Shown: positions 55,436 through 64,000, counted from the first letter of the stretch. The stretch is DNA of 64,000 nt from Oscillatoria sp. CS-180 (GCF_028330965.1 NZ_JAQMUB010000019.1:111326-175325), one strand, 5' to 3'. Made by a program: numbers and translations. The notes: generated by a model not told the origin, from the letters alone.

Positions 55436-56743
55436 CTATCGTCGTCCTGTTACAGAAAGCCCCTCCAGCAGTACAGAGGGTGTGTAGCAGGGACCATTCC
55501 AGTCGGCATCTTGGCCGAGTGCTTGTAGCTGCAGCAGAGCAGTATAGACGTTGCCGGACACCATCGTGTCCTTGACGCGACCTTGAATTTGGCCATTTTT
55601 AACCCGATAGCCGAGGTCAACATTGACCGAGAAATCTCCTGAGATGCCAGCAGTTTCACCCAAGATCTGATCCACGATGATGGCATCACTGAGGCTTTTG
55701 ATTAGGTCTGCAAACGTACTCTGTCCTGGCTGAATTAATGTATTAAATAGCCCTGGTGTAGGAGCGCTGCCCAATCCAGGTCTAAAACCATTGCCTGTTG
55801 AACCGCCGCCTAGTTCTTTGCCAATGGTGCGATCGGTGTAAAACAGCCGTAGCTCTCCCTGATCAATCAAAACCAGCTTTTGAGTAGGAGTCCCTTCGTC
55901 ATCAAAAGGACAGCTATAGGGACCTTCATCTGGATCTTGGTAAAGCGTTAACGCTTCGGAGGTAACTTTTTCACCGATACGATCGCTCCAAGGTGATGAC
56001 CCTTCCAATACCCGTTTGCCACTCAGCGCCGACTGCACCGTGCCCCAAAGGGTATCTGCGGCTTTTGCCGTAAACAACACGGGAACTCGTCCAACAACAG
56101 GTGGAACATTGCGTTCAGCCCAAATAAGACGTTCCAAAATATGATGGGCGAGAGCATTGGGGAATAGGGCATCACGACACACTTGTCCATCACCGACGAT
56201 GAGGAAGTCATCTCCCCGGACCCATTCCACAGCCAAGTAGCTACTGAGGGTAGTGTCGCTGTAGCTGTAGTCCAATCCTAAAGAATTCACAAAACGAGTG
56301 ACTTCGGTGTCGCACTCTAGTTCGGCCTCACAGATGACTTCAGGATAGCGATCGCGCACCTCAGCGATCGCGGTTTCTCCCCACTCGATCATTTGCGATA
56401 CGGGAACGTCAACCCCAACATCAGGATAGCGCTGAGCCATGCCTCGACTCAGTTCAATCGTTTCAGCATCATTGAGTTGGCTGATAGCGATCGCTTTATC
56501 TACCAGTGCTTGAGGCGAGATGGGTCCATGGGCAACGGCAATCCCAGGACAACCATTGGTCCACAGGCGTAGCGCTGTTCCCTCCAATTGGTTACTTTCG
56601 AGCTGCTTAAGACGATTAGCTTCAAAAAAAACGGGCCGGGCTGACGAGCTTGATTGAAAAACCTCCGCCGCTTCCGCGCCTGCCTGTTTTGCCAAGTCCA
56701 GCAGTTGTTCTGGCAAGGTGTCCCAATTTGCCTCTGCCCCCAT
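55436..56743 (-). CDS. TldD/PmbA family protein (TldE-like)
   Basis: The 435-residue member of the modulator-of-gyrase family has AGAEAAEVF, LRLWTNGCPGIAVAHG, the central FTAKAADTLWGTVQSALSG, LVLIDQGELRLFYTDRT, and GDFSVNVDLGYRVKNGQIQGRVKDTMVSGNV at the C-terminus. No HExxxH motif is present, so it is the TldE/PmbA subunit type, which pairs with a catalytic TldD to degrade peptides. TldD is not in this window. Confidence 0.85.
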   Translation of the reverse strand: MGAEANWDTLPEQLLDLAKQAGAEAAEVFQSSSSARPVFFEANRLKQLESNQLEGTALRLWTNGCPGIAVAHGPISPQALVDKAIAISQLNDAETIELSRGMAQRYPDVGVDVPVSQMIEWGETAIAEVRDRYPEVICEAELECDTEVTRFVNSLGLDYSYSDTTLSSYLAVEWVRGDDFLIVGDGQVCRDALFPNALAHHILERLIWAERNVPPVVGRVPVLFTAKAADTLWGTVQSALSGKRVLEGSSPWSDRIGEKVTSEALTLYQDPDEGPYSCPFDDEGTPTQKLVLIDQGELRLFYTDRTIGKELGGGSTGNGFRPGLGSAPTPGLFNTLIQPGQSTFADLIKSLSDAIIVDQILGETAGISGDFSVNVDLGYRVKNGQIQGRVKDTMVSGNVYTALLQLQALGQDADWNGPCYTPSVLLEGLSVTGRR

Positions 56744-57060
56744 GCTGTATGTATCGACCCCAAACCGCGTTTTGATGTCTTCTTATCATCCTGGATAAGG
56801 GGACATTTCGACCAGTAAGAGTAACGCATTTCTCACAGACGCGGTGATGGCCACAAAAGCCAGTAATCTGTCAATCCTGAATGTGTCAGTTAGGTCACCG
56901 TTGGACAATCTAATTTATTTCTTGCTGATGCTGAGTTTCACTGCGTTCTGTGCCAGCCTACGAATACCTCTACTTTAGACGTTGACAAATACCAGCCCTT
57001 ATCGTGACTCAGGGTTCAAGATGTGATCAAGGCCCACTACCTTTGATCCTTCATCCTCTC
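56744..57060. other. Intergenic region, 317 bp
   Basis: The region lies upstream of the TldE-like gene and downstream of the LysR gene, both on the minus strand. No gene is visible; it should hold the TldE promoter. Confidence 0.4.
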
Positions 57061-57984
57061 CTAAACGGGCTGCATGACGCGATCGCCCGCCTGCCAAACC
57101 TGCTTCAGCGTATCGATGAAAGCGTAAATGGGCGGTGGCTGTAGTGCATCGGCCAAATAAATGACGCCAATAACCCGCTCCATCGGAATTGGCAGTTCCG
57201 CCACAGTGAGATTCGAGGGAATGGGTTCTGCGGCCAGCCTAGCCATAATCGTGGCCCCTAACCCCTGCTGAACCATACTGAGAATCGTCGAATCTTCTCG
57301 AACCTGATAAGCCGGTTTGATATCGTATCCGGCACCCGTTAGGTATCGACTAATCAAGTCTCGACAGCAGTCTCCTGAGTACGGCAAGATGAGCGGATAT
57401 TGAGAAATGTCGTTTTTTTCGTCAGGAGGCGCAAAGTCGTCTTTATTTGGCGGCAGTAAGAGTACGTAGCGATCGCGCAGCAATTCCCAGGCTTCAAACT
57501 CGCTACTAGTCGGCAAATAGGTAAATCCAATGTCTGCCCGACCCTGACGGACCTCATCCTCTACGATACGAAAATGGTTATGCTCCTCAATGCTGACCTG
57601 AATAGCGGGATAGTGGCTTTGGAATCGATGAATCACCTCAGGCAAAATGTGCGTCGCTACGCTGCGAAAGCCAGCAACCCGCACATACCCTTGCTGCATT
57701 CCTCTAGCCCGTTGGGCATGCTGCCCAATTTTCTCTAAGGTTTGCAAAACGTTCCTAGCTTCAGCGGTAACTTCTTCTCCCAAAGGAGTGAGTACAGCAC
57801 CCTGACGTCCACGGCTGAGCAGAACGACGCCCAATTCTTCCTCTAGGGTCGCGATCGCGTGACTGACGGCAGACTGAGACAAGTCAAGCTGAAGCGCAGC
57901 ATCGCTGAAAGTTCCCGTATCGGCGATGGTAACTAGCGCCCGCAACTGCGAAATTTTGAGCCGATAGGGATTGATTTCGCCCAT
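57061..57984 (-). CDS. LysR family transcriptional regulator
   Basis: This is a 307-residue regulator. The N-terminal winged helix is LRALVTIADTGTFSDAALQLDLSQSAVSHAIATLEEELGVVL; the co-inducer domain starts near residue 95 (GYVRVAGFRSVATHILPEVI). It is divergent from the TauE-like exporter with 70 bp between the starts, so it most likely controls that gene and itself. The effector may be a sulfur compound, by inference from the neighbour. Confidence 0.92.
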   Translation of the reverse strand: MGEINPYRLKISQLRALVTIADTGTFSDAALQLDLSQSAVSHAIATLEEELGVVLLSRGRQGAVLTPLGEEVTAEARNVLQTLEKIGQHAQRARGMQQGYVRVAGFRSVATHILPEVIHRFQSHYPAIQVSIEEHNHFRIVEDEVRQGRADIGFTYLPTSSEFEAWELLRDRYVLLLPPNKDDFAPPDEKNDISQYPLILPYSGDCCRDLISRYLTGAGYDIKPAYQVREDSTILSMVQQGLGATIMARLAAEPIPSNLTVAELPIPMERVIGVIYLADALQPPPIYAFIDTLKQVWQAGDRVMQPV

Positions 57985-58012
57985 ACTGCTAAAATCCTGA
58001 TTTCATTCTCTA

Positions 58013-58031
58013 ATAATAAACGGGTAATTAT
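58013..58031. promoter_or_regulatory. Inverted repeat between LysR and TauE-like genes
   Basis: ATAAT at 58013-58017 and ATTAT at 58027-58031 flank a 9-bp spacer in the short divergent promoter region. The position suits a LysR operator, but the arms are short and AT-rich. Confidence 0.35.
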
Positions 58032-58054
58032 AGACGGGGCTTCTCGGAAAACGT

Positions 58055-58768
58055 ATGGCAGAGTCATTCTTAACTGTACTTATTCTGTTTGGAGCCACTC
58101 TCATTTCGTCAACCTTTGGATTCGGCAGCGCACTTTTCGCCATGCCCCTGCTGACGCTGCTATCGGGAATTTCAACCGCGACCCCGCTTTTCGGTCTTGT
58201 CGGACCCACCATTTCAGGCATTATTTTGGTGCGAAATTGGCGGCTTGTGGAACTGGCATCGGCTTGGCGGTTAATTATTACCACTTTAATGGGCATTCCT
58301 ATTGGTGTTTGGCTAGTGAAATACGTTCCTGGGGATTGGGTGACTCGCTTTCTGGGTATTTTCCTGATTGGGTTTGGCCTATATCGTCTGATGAATTGGC
58401 AATTAGTGCAGCTGAAATCAATGCATTGGGCAATTCCCTTTGGATTTATTGCAGGTATTTTAGGCGGCGCATACAACACCAATGGCCCCCCTGTAGTGAT
58501 CTATGGAAACATGCGTCGCTGGTCACCAACCGAGTTTCGAGCTACGCTACAAAGCTATTTCTTACCCACCGGAATCGGCATCCTTATCAGTCATGCCGCC
58601 GCTGGATTGTGGAATCCCCACCTCTTTCAGCTTTACGGTCTATCACTGCCGGGTATTTTGGCAGCGATCGCGATTGGTGGCTGGATCAATCAGCGCCTCC
58701 CCATAGAACGATTTCAATCGCTACTCTCAGGACTTTTGGTGGTACTGGGAATCCTGCTTTGGATTTAA
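58055..58768 (+). CDS. TauE/SafE family sulfite/anion exporter
   Basis: The 237-residue membrane protein has about seven or eight segments. SSTFGFGSALFAMPLLTLLSG at the start and AGILGGAYNTNGPPVVIYGNMRRW in the middle are the two repeats characteristic of TauE/SafE proteins, which export sulfite or organosulfonates. It is controlled by the divergent LysR gene, by inference. Confidence 0.9.
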   Translation: MAESFLTVLILFGATLISSTFGFGSALFAMPLLTLLSGISTATPLFGLVGPTISGIILVRNWRLVELASAWRLIITTLMGIPIGVWLVKYVPGDWVTRFLGIFLIGFGLYRLMNWQLVQLKSMHWAIPFGFIAGILGGAYNTNGPPVVIYGNMRRWSPTEFRATLQSYFLPTGIGILISHAAAGLWNPHLFQLYGLSLPGILAAIAIGGWINQRLPIERFQSLLSGLLVVLGILLWI

Positions 58769-59112
58769 CCCCAGGACTCTCTAAGCCCGCAACAAAACTA
58801 TTCTTTGACAGAGGCAGACTTAGACCTGACGCAGAATCTCTACAGGGAGAGCGCAGGTAATACCCAATTCACACAGCCCTATAGCCATCTCAGATGACTT
58901 CTGGGGGTGAAAAGGCTTTTTGAAGAAGGCGTTTAAAGAAACCTAATTCAAAATCCAAACAAGATCGCCATAGTAGCCGAATCGCTCATTGGCGTAAGTC
59001 TTGAGGATGCTAGAAATTTCTGCCTTGCCCTTTTTCGGGAAAAACCTAGACCGATTGGTCTAGGTTGTGCTATTGTTAGGCCATGGTCGAAAGCAAAAAG
59101 GTCTTGATTTAG
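58769..59112. other. Intergenic region containing TetR operator
   Basis: The first 270 bases show nothing recognised. A palindrome is present at 59044-59065, 47 bp before the TetR gene start. Confidence 0.45.
59044..59065. promoter_or_regulatory. Perfect palindrome, predicted TetR operator
   Basis: ACCTAGACC at 59044-59052 and GGTCTAGGT at 59057-59065 are perfect inverse complements around a 4-bp spacer. It sits 47 bp upstream of the tetR start, and a related site (17 of 22 positions identical) occurs upstream of the SDR gene, which points to autoregulation by the TetR protein. Confidence 0.75.
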
Positions 59113-59703
59113 ATGACACGTGGTCCTAGCAAGCAGTTTGATACTGAAGTCGCTTTAACTAAAGCAATGGAAGTGTTTGCAGCGCATGGCTATGAGGCCG
59201 CCAGTCTTTCTCAGTTGCTGAAGCACATGGGGATTGGGAAAAAGAGCTTGTATGACACCTTTGGCAACAAGCAGTCGCTATTTCTCAAAGCTTTGGACCA
59301 CTATGCTCAAACAACCGTTCGCACAGTGCGCAAACGTCTTTCGGCTGATGGCTCTCCATTAGAGAACTTGACATTCTTGTTGAAAGACTTACAGCAGATG
59401 CACAGCCAACCGGACAGTTGCGGCTGTATGCTCGGCACCAACATTGCTGATTTCGATACCAGTGATGAGGAAATTGCGACGGTCATGAGAACTTACTCAA
59501 AGCAGATAGAGGATGCCTTCACTGCAACGCTCGTTCGCGCTCAAGCAGAAGGAGAAATTACTCCCAGTGCTCAACCCAGAGCTTTGGCTCGCATGTTGCT
59601 GTGCACTACTCAAGGCTTGGCCCTGCTGAGTCGGATCATGGATGACAACACGGTTTTAGAGGAGGCGATCGCAGCAACAATTGAGTTGCTGGACAAGAGC
59701 TAA
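59113..59703 (+). CDS. TetR family transcriptional regulator
   Basis: The 196-residue regulator has the N-terminal helix-turn-helix ALTKAMEVFAAHGYEAASLSQLLKHMGIGKKSLYDTFGNKQSLF. The C-terminal ligand-binding part includes CGCMLGTNIADF, a cysteine pair common in TetR proteins of the YcdC/AcrR-like group. It is upstream of an SDR gene; both probably answer to the palindromes at 59044 and 59718. Confidence 0.92.
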   Translation: MTRGPSKQFDTEVALTKAMEVFAAHGYEAASLSQLLKHMGIGKKSLYDTFGNKQSLFLKALDHYAQTTVRTVRKRLSADGSPLENLTFLLKDLQQMHSQPDSCGCMLGTNIADFDTSDEEIATVMRTYSKQIEDAFTATLVRAQAEGEITPSAQPRALARMLLCTTQGLALLSRIMDDNTVLEEAIAATIELLDKS

Positions 59704-59717
59704 ATTTTTTTGCGAAA

Positions 59718-59739
59718 ACTTAGACCAATCGTTCAAGGT
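59718..59739. promoter_or_regulatory. Second, imperfect TetR operator-like site
   Basis: ACTTAGACC at 59718-59726 with GTTCAAGGT at 59731-59739 has the same 9-4-9 layout as the palindrome at 59044 and matches it at 17 of 22 positions. It lies in the gap between tetR and the SDR gene, in the position of a promoter for the latter. Confidence 0.65.
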
Positions 59740-59769
59740 TTTGATCACTAACAATAAGGAGAAACCAAA

Positions 59770-60513
59770 ATGAGCTACGACATTACCCACAAAACTGTTC
59801 TAGTCACGGGCGCTAATCGCGGCATTGGTAGAGTGCTTGTGGAATCCTTTATCGAGCGTGGTGCAGCTAAAGTCTATGCGGCAGTCCGGCGATTGGAGTC
59901 CGCTGCACCACTGGTTGAAAAATACGGTGACAAAGTGGTGCCGATCCATATCGACCTTGCAGATCGTCAGTCAATTAATGCCGCTGCTCAGGCTGCTAAC
60001 GATGTCCAGGTTGTCATCAATAACGGAGGTGTTTTTCAGGGTGAAACGCCTTTAGCTGAGGATGCGATCGCCTCCCTCGAATTTCAAATGAACGTCAATG
60101 TGTATGGCTTGATTCAGATGGCTCAGGCGTTCGCCCCTGTGCTTAAGGCCAATGGAGGCGGTGTCTTTGCCCAGCTTAATTCAGTGGTTTCTATCAAAAC
60201 GTTCTCTCACTTTGCGACCTATTCGGCATCTAAAGCAGCCGCCTATTCCATTACTCAGGCACTAAGGGAACTCTTGCAAGAACAGGGCACCCTTGTCCTC
60301 AGCGTTCATCCCGGCCCAATCGCAACCAAGATGGGTGATGCCGCAGGACTGACTGAAATTGCCGAGCCTCCTACACTAGTCGCTGATGCAATCTTTAAAG
60401 CTTTGGACCATGGCGATTTCCACGTCTTTCCAGACTCTATGGCAAGGCAAATTGGGGCTGCCTATCAGAGCTTTGCTGAAAACATTGTTGAAGCTAATCT
60501 TTCAGAGGGGTAA
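59770..60513 (+). CDS. Short-chain dehydrogenase/reductase
   Basis: The 247-residue oxidoreductase has VLVTGANRGIGRVLVESF (NAD(P)-binding TGxxxGxG), INNGGV in place of NNAG, the catalytic serine in LNSVVS, and the YSASKAA motif with Tyr and Lys. It probably uses NADP; the substrate is unknown. A GGAG-type site (AATAAGGAGAAACC) precedes the ATG. It follows the tetR gene by 66 bp and probably is its main target. Confidence 0.92.
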   Translation: MSYDITHKTVLVTGANRGIGRVLVESFIERGAAKVYAAVRRLESAAPLVEKYGDKVVPIHIDLADRQSINAAAQAANDVQVVINNGGVFQGETPLAEDAIASLEFQMNVNVYGLIQMAQAFAPVLKANGGGVFAQLNSVVSIKTFSHFATYSASKAAAYSITQALRELLQEQGTLVLSVHPGPIATKMGDAAGLTEIAEPPTLVADAIFKALDHGDFHVFPDSMARQIGAAYQSFAENIVEANLSEG

Positions 60514-60870
60514 TCCTTGCTACGACCGATGCGTCAAAATCATCCCGATGCATCGGTTAAGAGATGCTCCACTTTACCTGTGACTTTAAACAGGTCTTAC
60601 ACAAATGGGCTATTCGGCTGCTAGGGCGAGTTACCTGTAGAGATTCTGCGTATAGCAGTGTGCCAGTAAAACCAGTACTCTCTGTTTCCTGTCACGTACT
60701 CCCTGTTCCCTTTGGACTGTGAGTATCACGATTGATGGCCATTCATCAAAAATCGCGGAGGATGGGGAAAAGTAGATTCCTGAATTCTAGTTTCTAGCTA
60801 TCGTCTTCTAACTCCCTTCGACAGCATCGCTTAGACTGTTAGAGCTAGTTCATCAGAACTGTGAGAAAGC
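60514..60870. other. Intergenic region with two hairpins
   Basis: These 357 bases hold no gene. CCGATGC (60526-60532) pairs with GCATCGG (60550-60556), and ACCTGT (60576-60581) with ACAGGT (60590-60595). The two hairpins may end the SDR transcript, though neither has a T-run. The last 100 bases include the promoter of the sbcD-like gene. Confidence 0.45.
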
Positions 60871-62130
60871 ATGGCTCGATTTCTTCATCTAGCAGACATC
60901 CATCTGGGATTTGACCGCTACAACAGCCCTGAACGCACCAAAGACTTTTTCTTTGCCTTGTCAGATGTGATCCAGAAGTATGCGATCGCTGAGCAGGTGG
61001 ACTTTGTCCTGATTGCGGGTGATTTATTCGAACACCGGGTTATTCAGCCTTCTGTGTTGAACCAAGCTCAACTCTGTTTGCAAATGCTGCAAGCGGCTGA
61101 AATTCCCGTGTTGGCCATTGAGGGGAACCACGACAATACACCCTACGGCACCTCGACCAGTTGGCTCAAGTATCTGTCGCAGTGGGGCATTTTGAAGCTG
61201 CTGGAACCCGGTAATCTGGCAGCTGGAGAACCGCTCTATTCTCCCTGGGATGACGCCAGCAAGCGTGGCGGATATATCGACTTACCCTGTGGGGTACGGG
61301 TAATAGGTTCAGCTTGGTATGGAGCAACGGCAGTGCAGGCGATCGCTCAAATTGCCGAAGCCATCCCAACCCTTCCCCCCAGCCCAGGACCAACTGTTCT
61401 AATGTTTCACCATGGCTTGGAGGGACAAATTGCTCGTTATAGCGGAGCAATTCGCTACACCGAGTTGTTTCCTCTTAAGGAAGCAGGGGTTGATTATTTG
61501 GCGCTGGGTCATATTCACAAGAACTACACGGAAGGCGACTGGATCTTTAATCCCGGCTCTTTGGAAGCAAACAATGTCGAGGAAAGTGGCTTCAAACGAG
61601 GTGCCTATCTCGTGGATATCACAGCAGATGGCATTGAGGCTACCCTACAACAGGACTATCGACAGCGATCTATCGTCCGATTGCGAGTAACCACGACAGG
61701 AAACGAGAGCGAAGACGACGTGCTAGCAATGGCAACGGCAAAAGTTGAAGCGGCTATTCAGGCTAGAGATCTTGTCCCCAACGAGCACCCCATCGTGGAA
61801 CTCTGCATCGAAGGTGTCGTTGGATTTGAACGCCTTGATCTAGACATCCGTCAACTGCAAAAAACGCTGCAATCTATGAGCGAAGCGCTTGTTTTTCTGG
61901 TTAAGTATGACGTCGAAGAACGGGAATTTGCCTCGCCCGTTGCAGATGACGCCAGCCGAGATCAGATTGAACGCAACGCATTCTTGGATCTGCTGGCTGG
62001 GCATCGTGATTACAAAAAACGCGCCAACGAGTTGTCCACAGCCCTTGTTGACCTCAAGGAGCGTCGTTTAGCCAGACAAGAGGACGAAGTGCTGTATCAG
62101 TATGTAGACGACATATTGGACCCAAGCTAA
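60871..62130 (+). CDS. sbcD: SbcD/Mre11-type exonuclease subunit
   Basis: This is a 419-residue metallophosphoesterase. The metal motifs are all present: FLHLADIHLG, LIAGDLFEHR, IEGNHDNTP, LMFHHGLEGQ and LALGHIHKNY. The C-terminal 150 residues are a helical capping and SbcC-binding region. SbcCD/Mre11 trims DNA ends and hairpins. No sbcC gene follows here. Some cyanobacterial members are annotated simply as DNA repair exonucleases. Confidence 0.9.
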   Translation: MARFLHLADIHLGFDRYNSPERTKDFFFALSDVIQKYAIAEQVDFVLIAGDLFEHRVIQPSVLNQAQLCLQMLQAAEIPVLAIEGNHDNTPYGTSTSWLKYLSQWGILKLLEPGNLAAGEPLYSPWDDASKRGGYIDLPCGVRVIGSAWYGATAVQAIAQIAEAIPTLPPSPGPTVLMFHHGLEGQIARYSGAIRYTELFPLKEAGVDYLALGHIHKNYTEGDWIFNPGSLEANNVEESGFKRGAYLVDITADGIEATLQQDYRQRSIVRLRVTTTGNESEDDVLAMATAKVEAAIQARDLVPNEHPIVELCIEGVVGFERLDLDIRQLQKTLQSMSEALVFLVKYDVEEREFASPVADDASRDQIERNAFLDLLAGHRDYKKRANELSTALVDLKERRLARQEDEVLYQYVDDILDPS

Positions 62131-62349
62131 ACGATGGCCATTCAAGATCGGAGGGAAGACCGTTACGATAACATGTGCGATCATGCTTCAGTTCCGTCAG
62201 AACAAGACGACGGGCCATTTGACTCTGCGCTGAGGCCCGAATGCTACTGGATGTATTAACCCAGATCGCTAAAGTTACGATATTGCTTACGGTTGATGTC
62301 AAATACCCTCCACTGGCGTAAGGTCGCTGTGTGGTTGAGGGTAATTTGC

Positions 62350-63198
62350 ATGGGCAGTCTCATAACTCGGCTCGGGTTGTCGCTAATATTTGCCATCTTT
62401 GGCCTGTTTACGTACTTCAATAGCACCTCCGAGAATCCCATTACGGGAGAAACACAGCGAGTACAGCTCACGCCACAGCAAGAGGTTGTGCTGGGTCAAC
62501 AAGGCAAACAAGAGGTCATACAGCAATATGGCGGCTTGTATCCTGATGAAGCCCTGCAAGCCTACATCGATCAAATTGGGCAGCGCGTCGTTGAAGAATC
62601 CATTGCCGGAACGACTCCCTATCCTTTTGAGTTTCACGTGGTGGGTGATTCAGAGACGGTTAATGCATTTGCCTTACCCGGAGGACAAATCTTTATCACC
62701 ACAGCAATGCTGGCAGAGTTGGAAGATGAGTCGCAGCTTGCTGGGATCCTAGGCCATGAGGCAGCTCATGTTGTTGCTCGACACGGCTCGGAGCGATTAG
62801 CTCGACAAAATTTGGGAGCCTTACTAGTGCAAGCGATCGCCATTGCTGCCAGCGATGGTGAAAATAATAGTGGTCGCCAAGCTGCCATTATTGCCCAGTC
62901 TGTCAACCAGCTGCTGAACTTGAGATATAGCCGTGAAGATGAGTTGGAGAGCGATCGCCTTGGCTTAGAGTTCATGGTCGATGCGGACTACGATCCTCGC
63001 GGTATCGTCGAACTCATGGAAATTCTGAACTCGATTGAGCAGAACGGTCGTCCGCCAGAATTTCTTAGCACTCACCCTAATCCAGAGAACCGGGTGCAAA
63101 AGCTAGAAGCCCTGATTGCAGAAAGGTTTCCTAACGGTATCCCTCCCGAATTAACCGAAGGGGAAGGCGAGATCGACCCAAGAACCGACTTAAGATAA
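62350..63198 (+). CDS. M48 family metalloprotease, membrane-anchored
   Basis: The 282-residue protein has one N-terminal membrane segment (about 4-22). The zinc site is GHEAAHVVARHGSERLARQ and the third ligand lies in DELESDRLGLEFM. VNAFALPGGQIFITTAML is also conserved in BepA/LoiP-like proteases. It should act in the periplasm on misfolded envelope proteins. The frame extends to 62293, but the ATG at 62350 has GAGGGT 9 bp upstream and begins right before the membrane segment. Confidence 0.88.
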   Translation: MGSLITRLGLSLIFAIFGLFTYFNSTSENPITGETQRVQLTPQQEVVLGQQGKQEVIQQYGGLYPDEALQAYIDQIGQRVVEESIAGTTPYPFEFHVVGDSETVNAFALPGGQIFITTAMLAELEDESQLAGILGHEAAHVVARHGSERLARQNLGALLVQAIAIAASDGENNSGRQAAIIAQSVNQLLNLRYSREDELESDRLGLEFMVDADYDPRGIVELMEILNSIEQNGRPPEFLSTHPNPENRVQKLEALIAERFPNGIPPELTEGEGEIDPRTDLR

Positions 63199-63234
63199 CC
63201 CAAACAGAAACGCCATTATTATGGAGACGACCAT

Positions 63235-63780
63235 ATGGACTTCACAATTCTCTACTGGTGTTTAGTTGCGGTGATGCTGCTCGGCGCCATTGGTGAACTC
63301 ATTCCGGGTATGCCAGGAGCTAGCTTAATCCTTCTTGGTATTGTTGTCTGGTCAATTGCAACTGGATTCGCTGGCATCAATTGGGCCATTATTGTCGTGT
63401 TTGCCTTGCTGGTCCTCAGTTCCGCCGTCGAATTTCTGGCGGTTTATTGGGGTGCCAAACGGTTTGGAGCCAGCAAATGGGGACAAATTGGGGCTTTTGT
63501 CGGCTTGTTTTTCGGAGTTGTGGGGTTACTGCCCGCTTTGCCCGTTGGCGGCCCCGTTGTCGGTGTCCTTTTTGGTCCATTCATTGGAGCTTTTGTTGGG
63601 GAATTGCTATTTCGTCGCCAGTCCAAAGCGATCGAAGATTCCCGGGTGGAAACTGCTCTGAAAGCCAGTATCGGCACCGTAGTTGGCACGTTTCTGGGCA
63701 ATCTAATTGACGGGATGCTGGCAATCTTGGCAGTCATCGTCTTCATCGTCACCACCTATCCTTTAGTCTCTTTGCTGTAG
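63235..63780 (+). CDS. DUF456 membrane protein
   Basis: The 181-residue protein has about five membrane segments. LIPGMPGASLILLGIVVWSI, AVYWGAKRFGASKWGQIGAFVG and FLGNLIDGMLAILAVIVFIV are typical of DUF456. Function is unknown; the glycine-rich helices suggest a channel- or transporter-like fold. A GGAG site precedes the ATG. It is 36 bp after the protease and may form an operon with it. Confidence 0.88.
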   Translation: MDFTILYWCLVAVMLLGAIGELIPGMPGASLILLGIVVWSIATGFAGINWAIIVVFALLVLSSAVEFLAVYWGAKRFGASKWGQIGAFVGLFFGVVGLLPALPVGGPVVGVLFGPFIGAFVGELLFRRQSKAIEDSRVETALKASIGTVVGTFLGNLIDGMLAILAVIVFIVTTYPLVSLL

Positions 63781-63817
63781 AGAAACTCTTTGAAAGAATG
63801 AAAGAAGCAAATATTGC

Positions 63818-63834
63818 GCTGACCCAGGGTCAGC
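63818..63834. other. 17-bp palindrome between DUF456 and Rpn-like genes
   Basis: GCTGACCC (63818-63825), one base A, and GGGTCAGC (63827-63834) form a perfect dyad. The one-base loop is too short for a good RNA hairpin, so a protein-binding site is more likely. Confidence 0.5.
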
Positions 63835-63860
63835 ACGTCATATCCTCTTAGTTCTACATA

Positions 63861-64000
63861 GTGAAAACCGACTCGCTCTTCTACTCGCTCTTTCAAACAT
63901 CACCTTCCGTTTTCTTCGAACTGATTGGTCAGCCGGCTGCTAATGCTGCGGGCTATCGCTTTGCTTCAGTAGAAGTCAAGCAAACGGCGTTTCGCCTTGA
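63861..64000 (+). CDS. Rpn family (DUF2887-like) nuclease, N-terminal fragment
   Basis: The gene is cut by the window edge. Starting at GTG 63861, 46 codons are visible: KTDSLFYSLFQTSPSVFFEL and SVEVKQTAFRLD fit the beginning of cyanobacterial Rpn/DUF2887 proteins, recombination-promoting nucleases related to PD-(D/E)XK enzymes; the E of VEVKQ would belong to the nuclease core. Whether the rest is intact cannot be seen. Confidence 0.75.
   Translation, partial: MKTDSLFYSLFQTSPSVFFELIGQPAANAAGYRFASVEVKQTAFRL

Overview
The window looks like a chromosomal segment of a cyanobacterium, probably filamentous or Leptolyngbya-like, although the genus cannot be fixed from sequence alone. The evidence is the very frequent HIP1 octamer (GCGATCGC) and a set of cyanobacterial marker genes: the photosystem II subunit psb30, the divinyl chlorophyllide reductase bciB, an MPBQ/MSBQ methyltransferase of plastoquinone and tocopherol synthesis, purD next to the sensor kinase nblS, a split manganese exporter, and a 4-Cys/WD40 protein kinase.

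Layout. (a) 1-6.55 kb is an accessory cassette: a 78-aa membrane protein, a membrane-anchored collagen-like protein, a P-loop ATPase and a large nSTAND ATPase whose gene overlaps the previous one, closed by a hairpin terminator. The two membrane proteins share an (I/V)QVGRDY motif next to their membrane span. (b) 6.7-16 kb holds housekeeping and metabolic genes: a DUF2949-like protein, scpA with a LapA-like protein, DoxX, a glycosyltransferase, Uma2, the quinone methyltransferase, a UbiH-like hydroxylase and bciB. (c) 16.5-27.7 kb holds the WD40 kinase, an FTR1 iron permease, an AEC transporter, an EF-G of the second (EF-G2-like) type, a glutamate-cysteine ligase-like protein, a sucrase/ferredoxin-like protein and a GNAT acetyltransferase, with about 1.1 kb lacking a recognisable gene before the last. 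(d) 27.7-47 kb is rich in signalling: a six-domain response regulator, an MBL-fold hydrolase, ppa, a five-PAS nucleotide cyclase, purD-nblS, a priming sugar transferase, tRNA-Ser(UGA), a 1205-aa hybrid kinase and a diguanylate cyclase. (e) 47-56.8 kb holds the two-gene manganese exporter, a YkgJ protein, psb30, a PstS-like/DUF4912 membrane protein with a separate gene encoding its C-terminal domain alone, a ClC transporter with USP domains and a TldE/PmbA protein. (f) 57-64 kb holds a LysR/TauE divergent pair, a TetR/SDR pair with two related operator-like palindromes, SbcD, an M48 protease, a DUF456 protein and the start of an Rpn-type nuclease cut by the window edge.

The best candidate for an undescribed system is the first cassette. 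Two adjacent single-pass proteins carry a RHIM-core-like motif predicted to lie in the cytoplasm, and one of them carries a collagen triple-helix region on the other side of the membrane. They sit directly upstream of a translationally coupled ATPase/nSTAND pair. A second point of interest is the PstS-like/DUF4912 protein with its stand-alone partner domain. No CRISPR array, rRNA, intact insertion sequence or prophage is visible.
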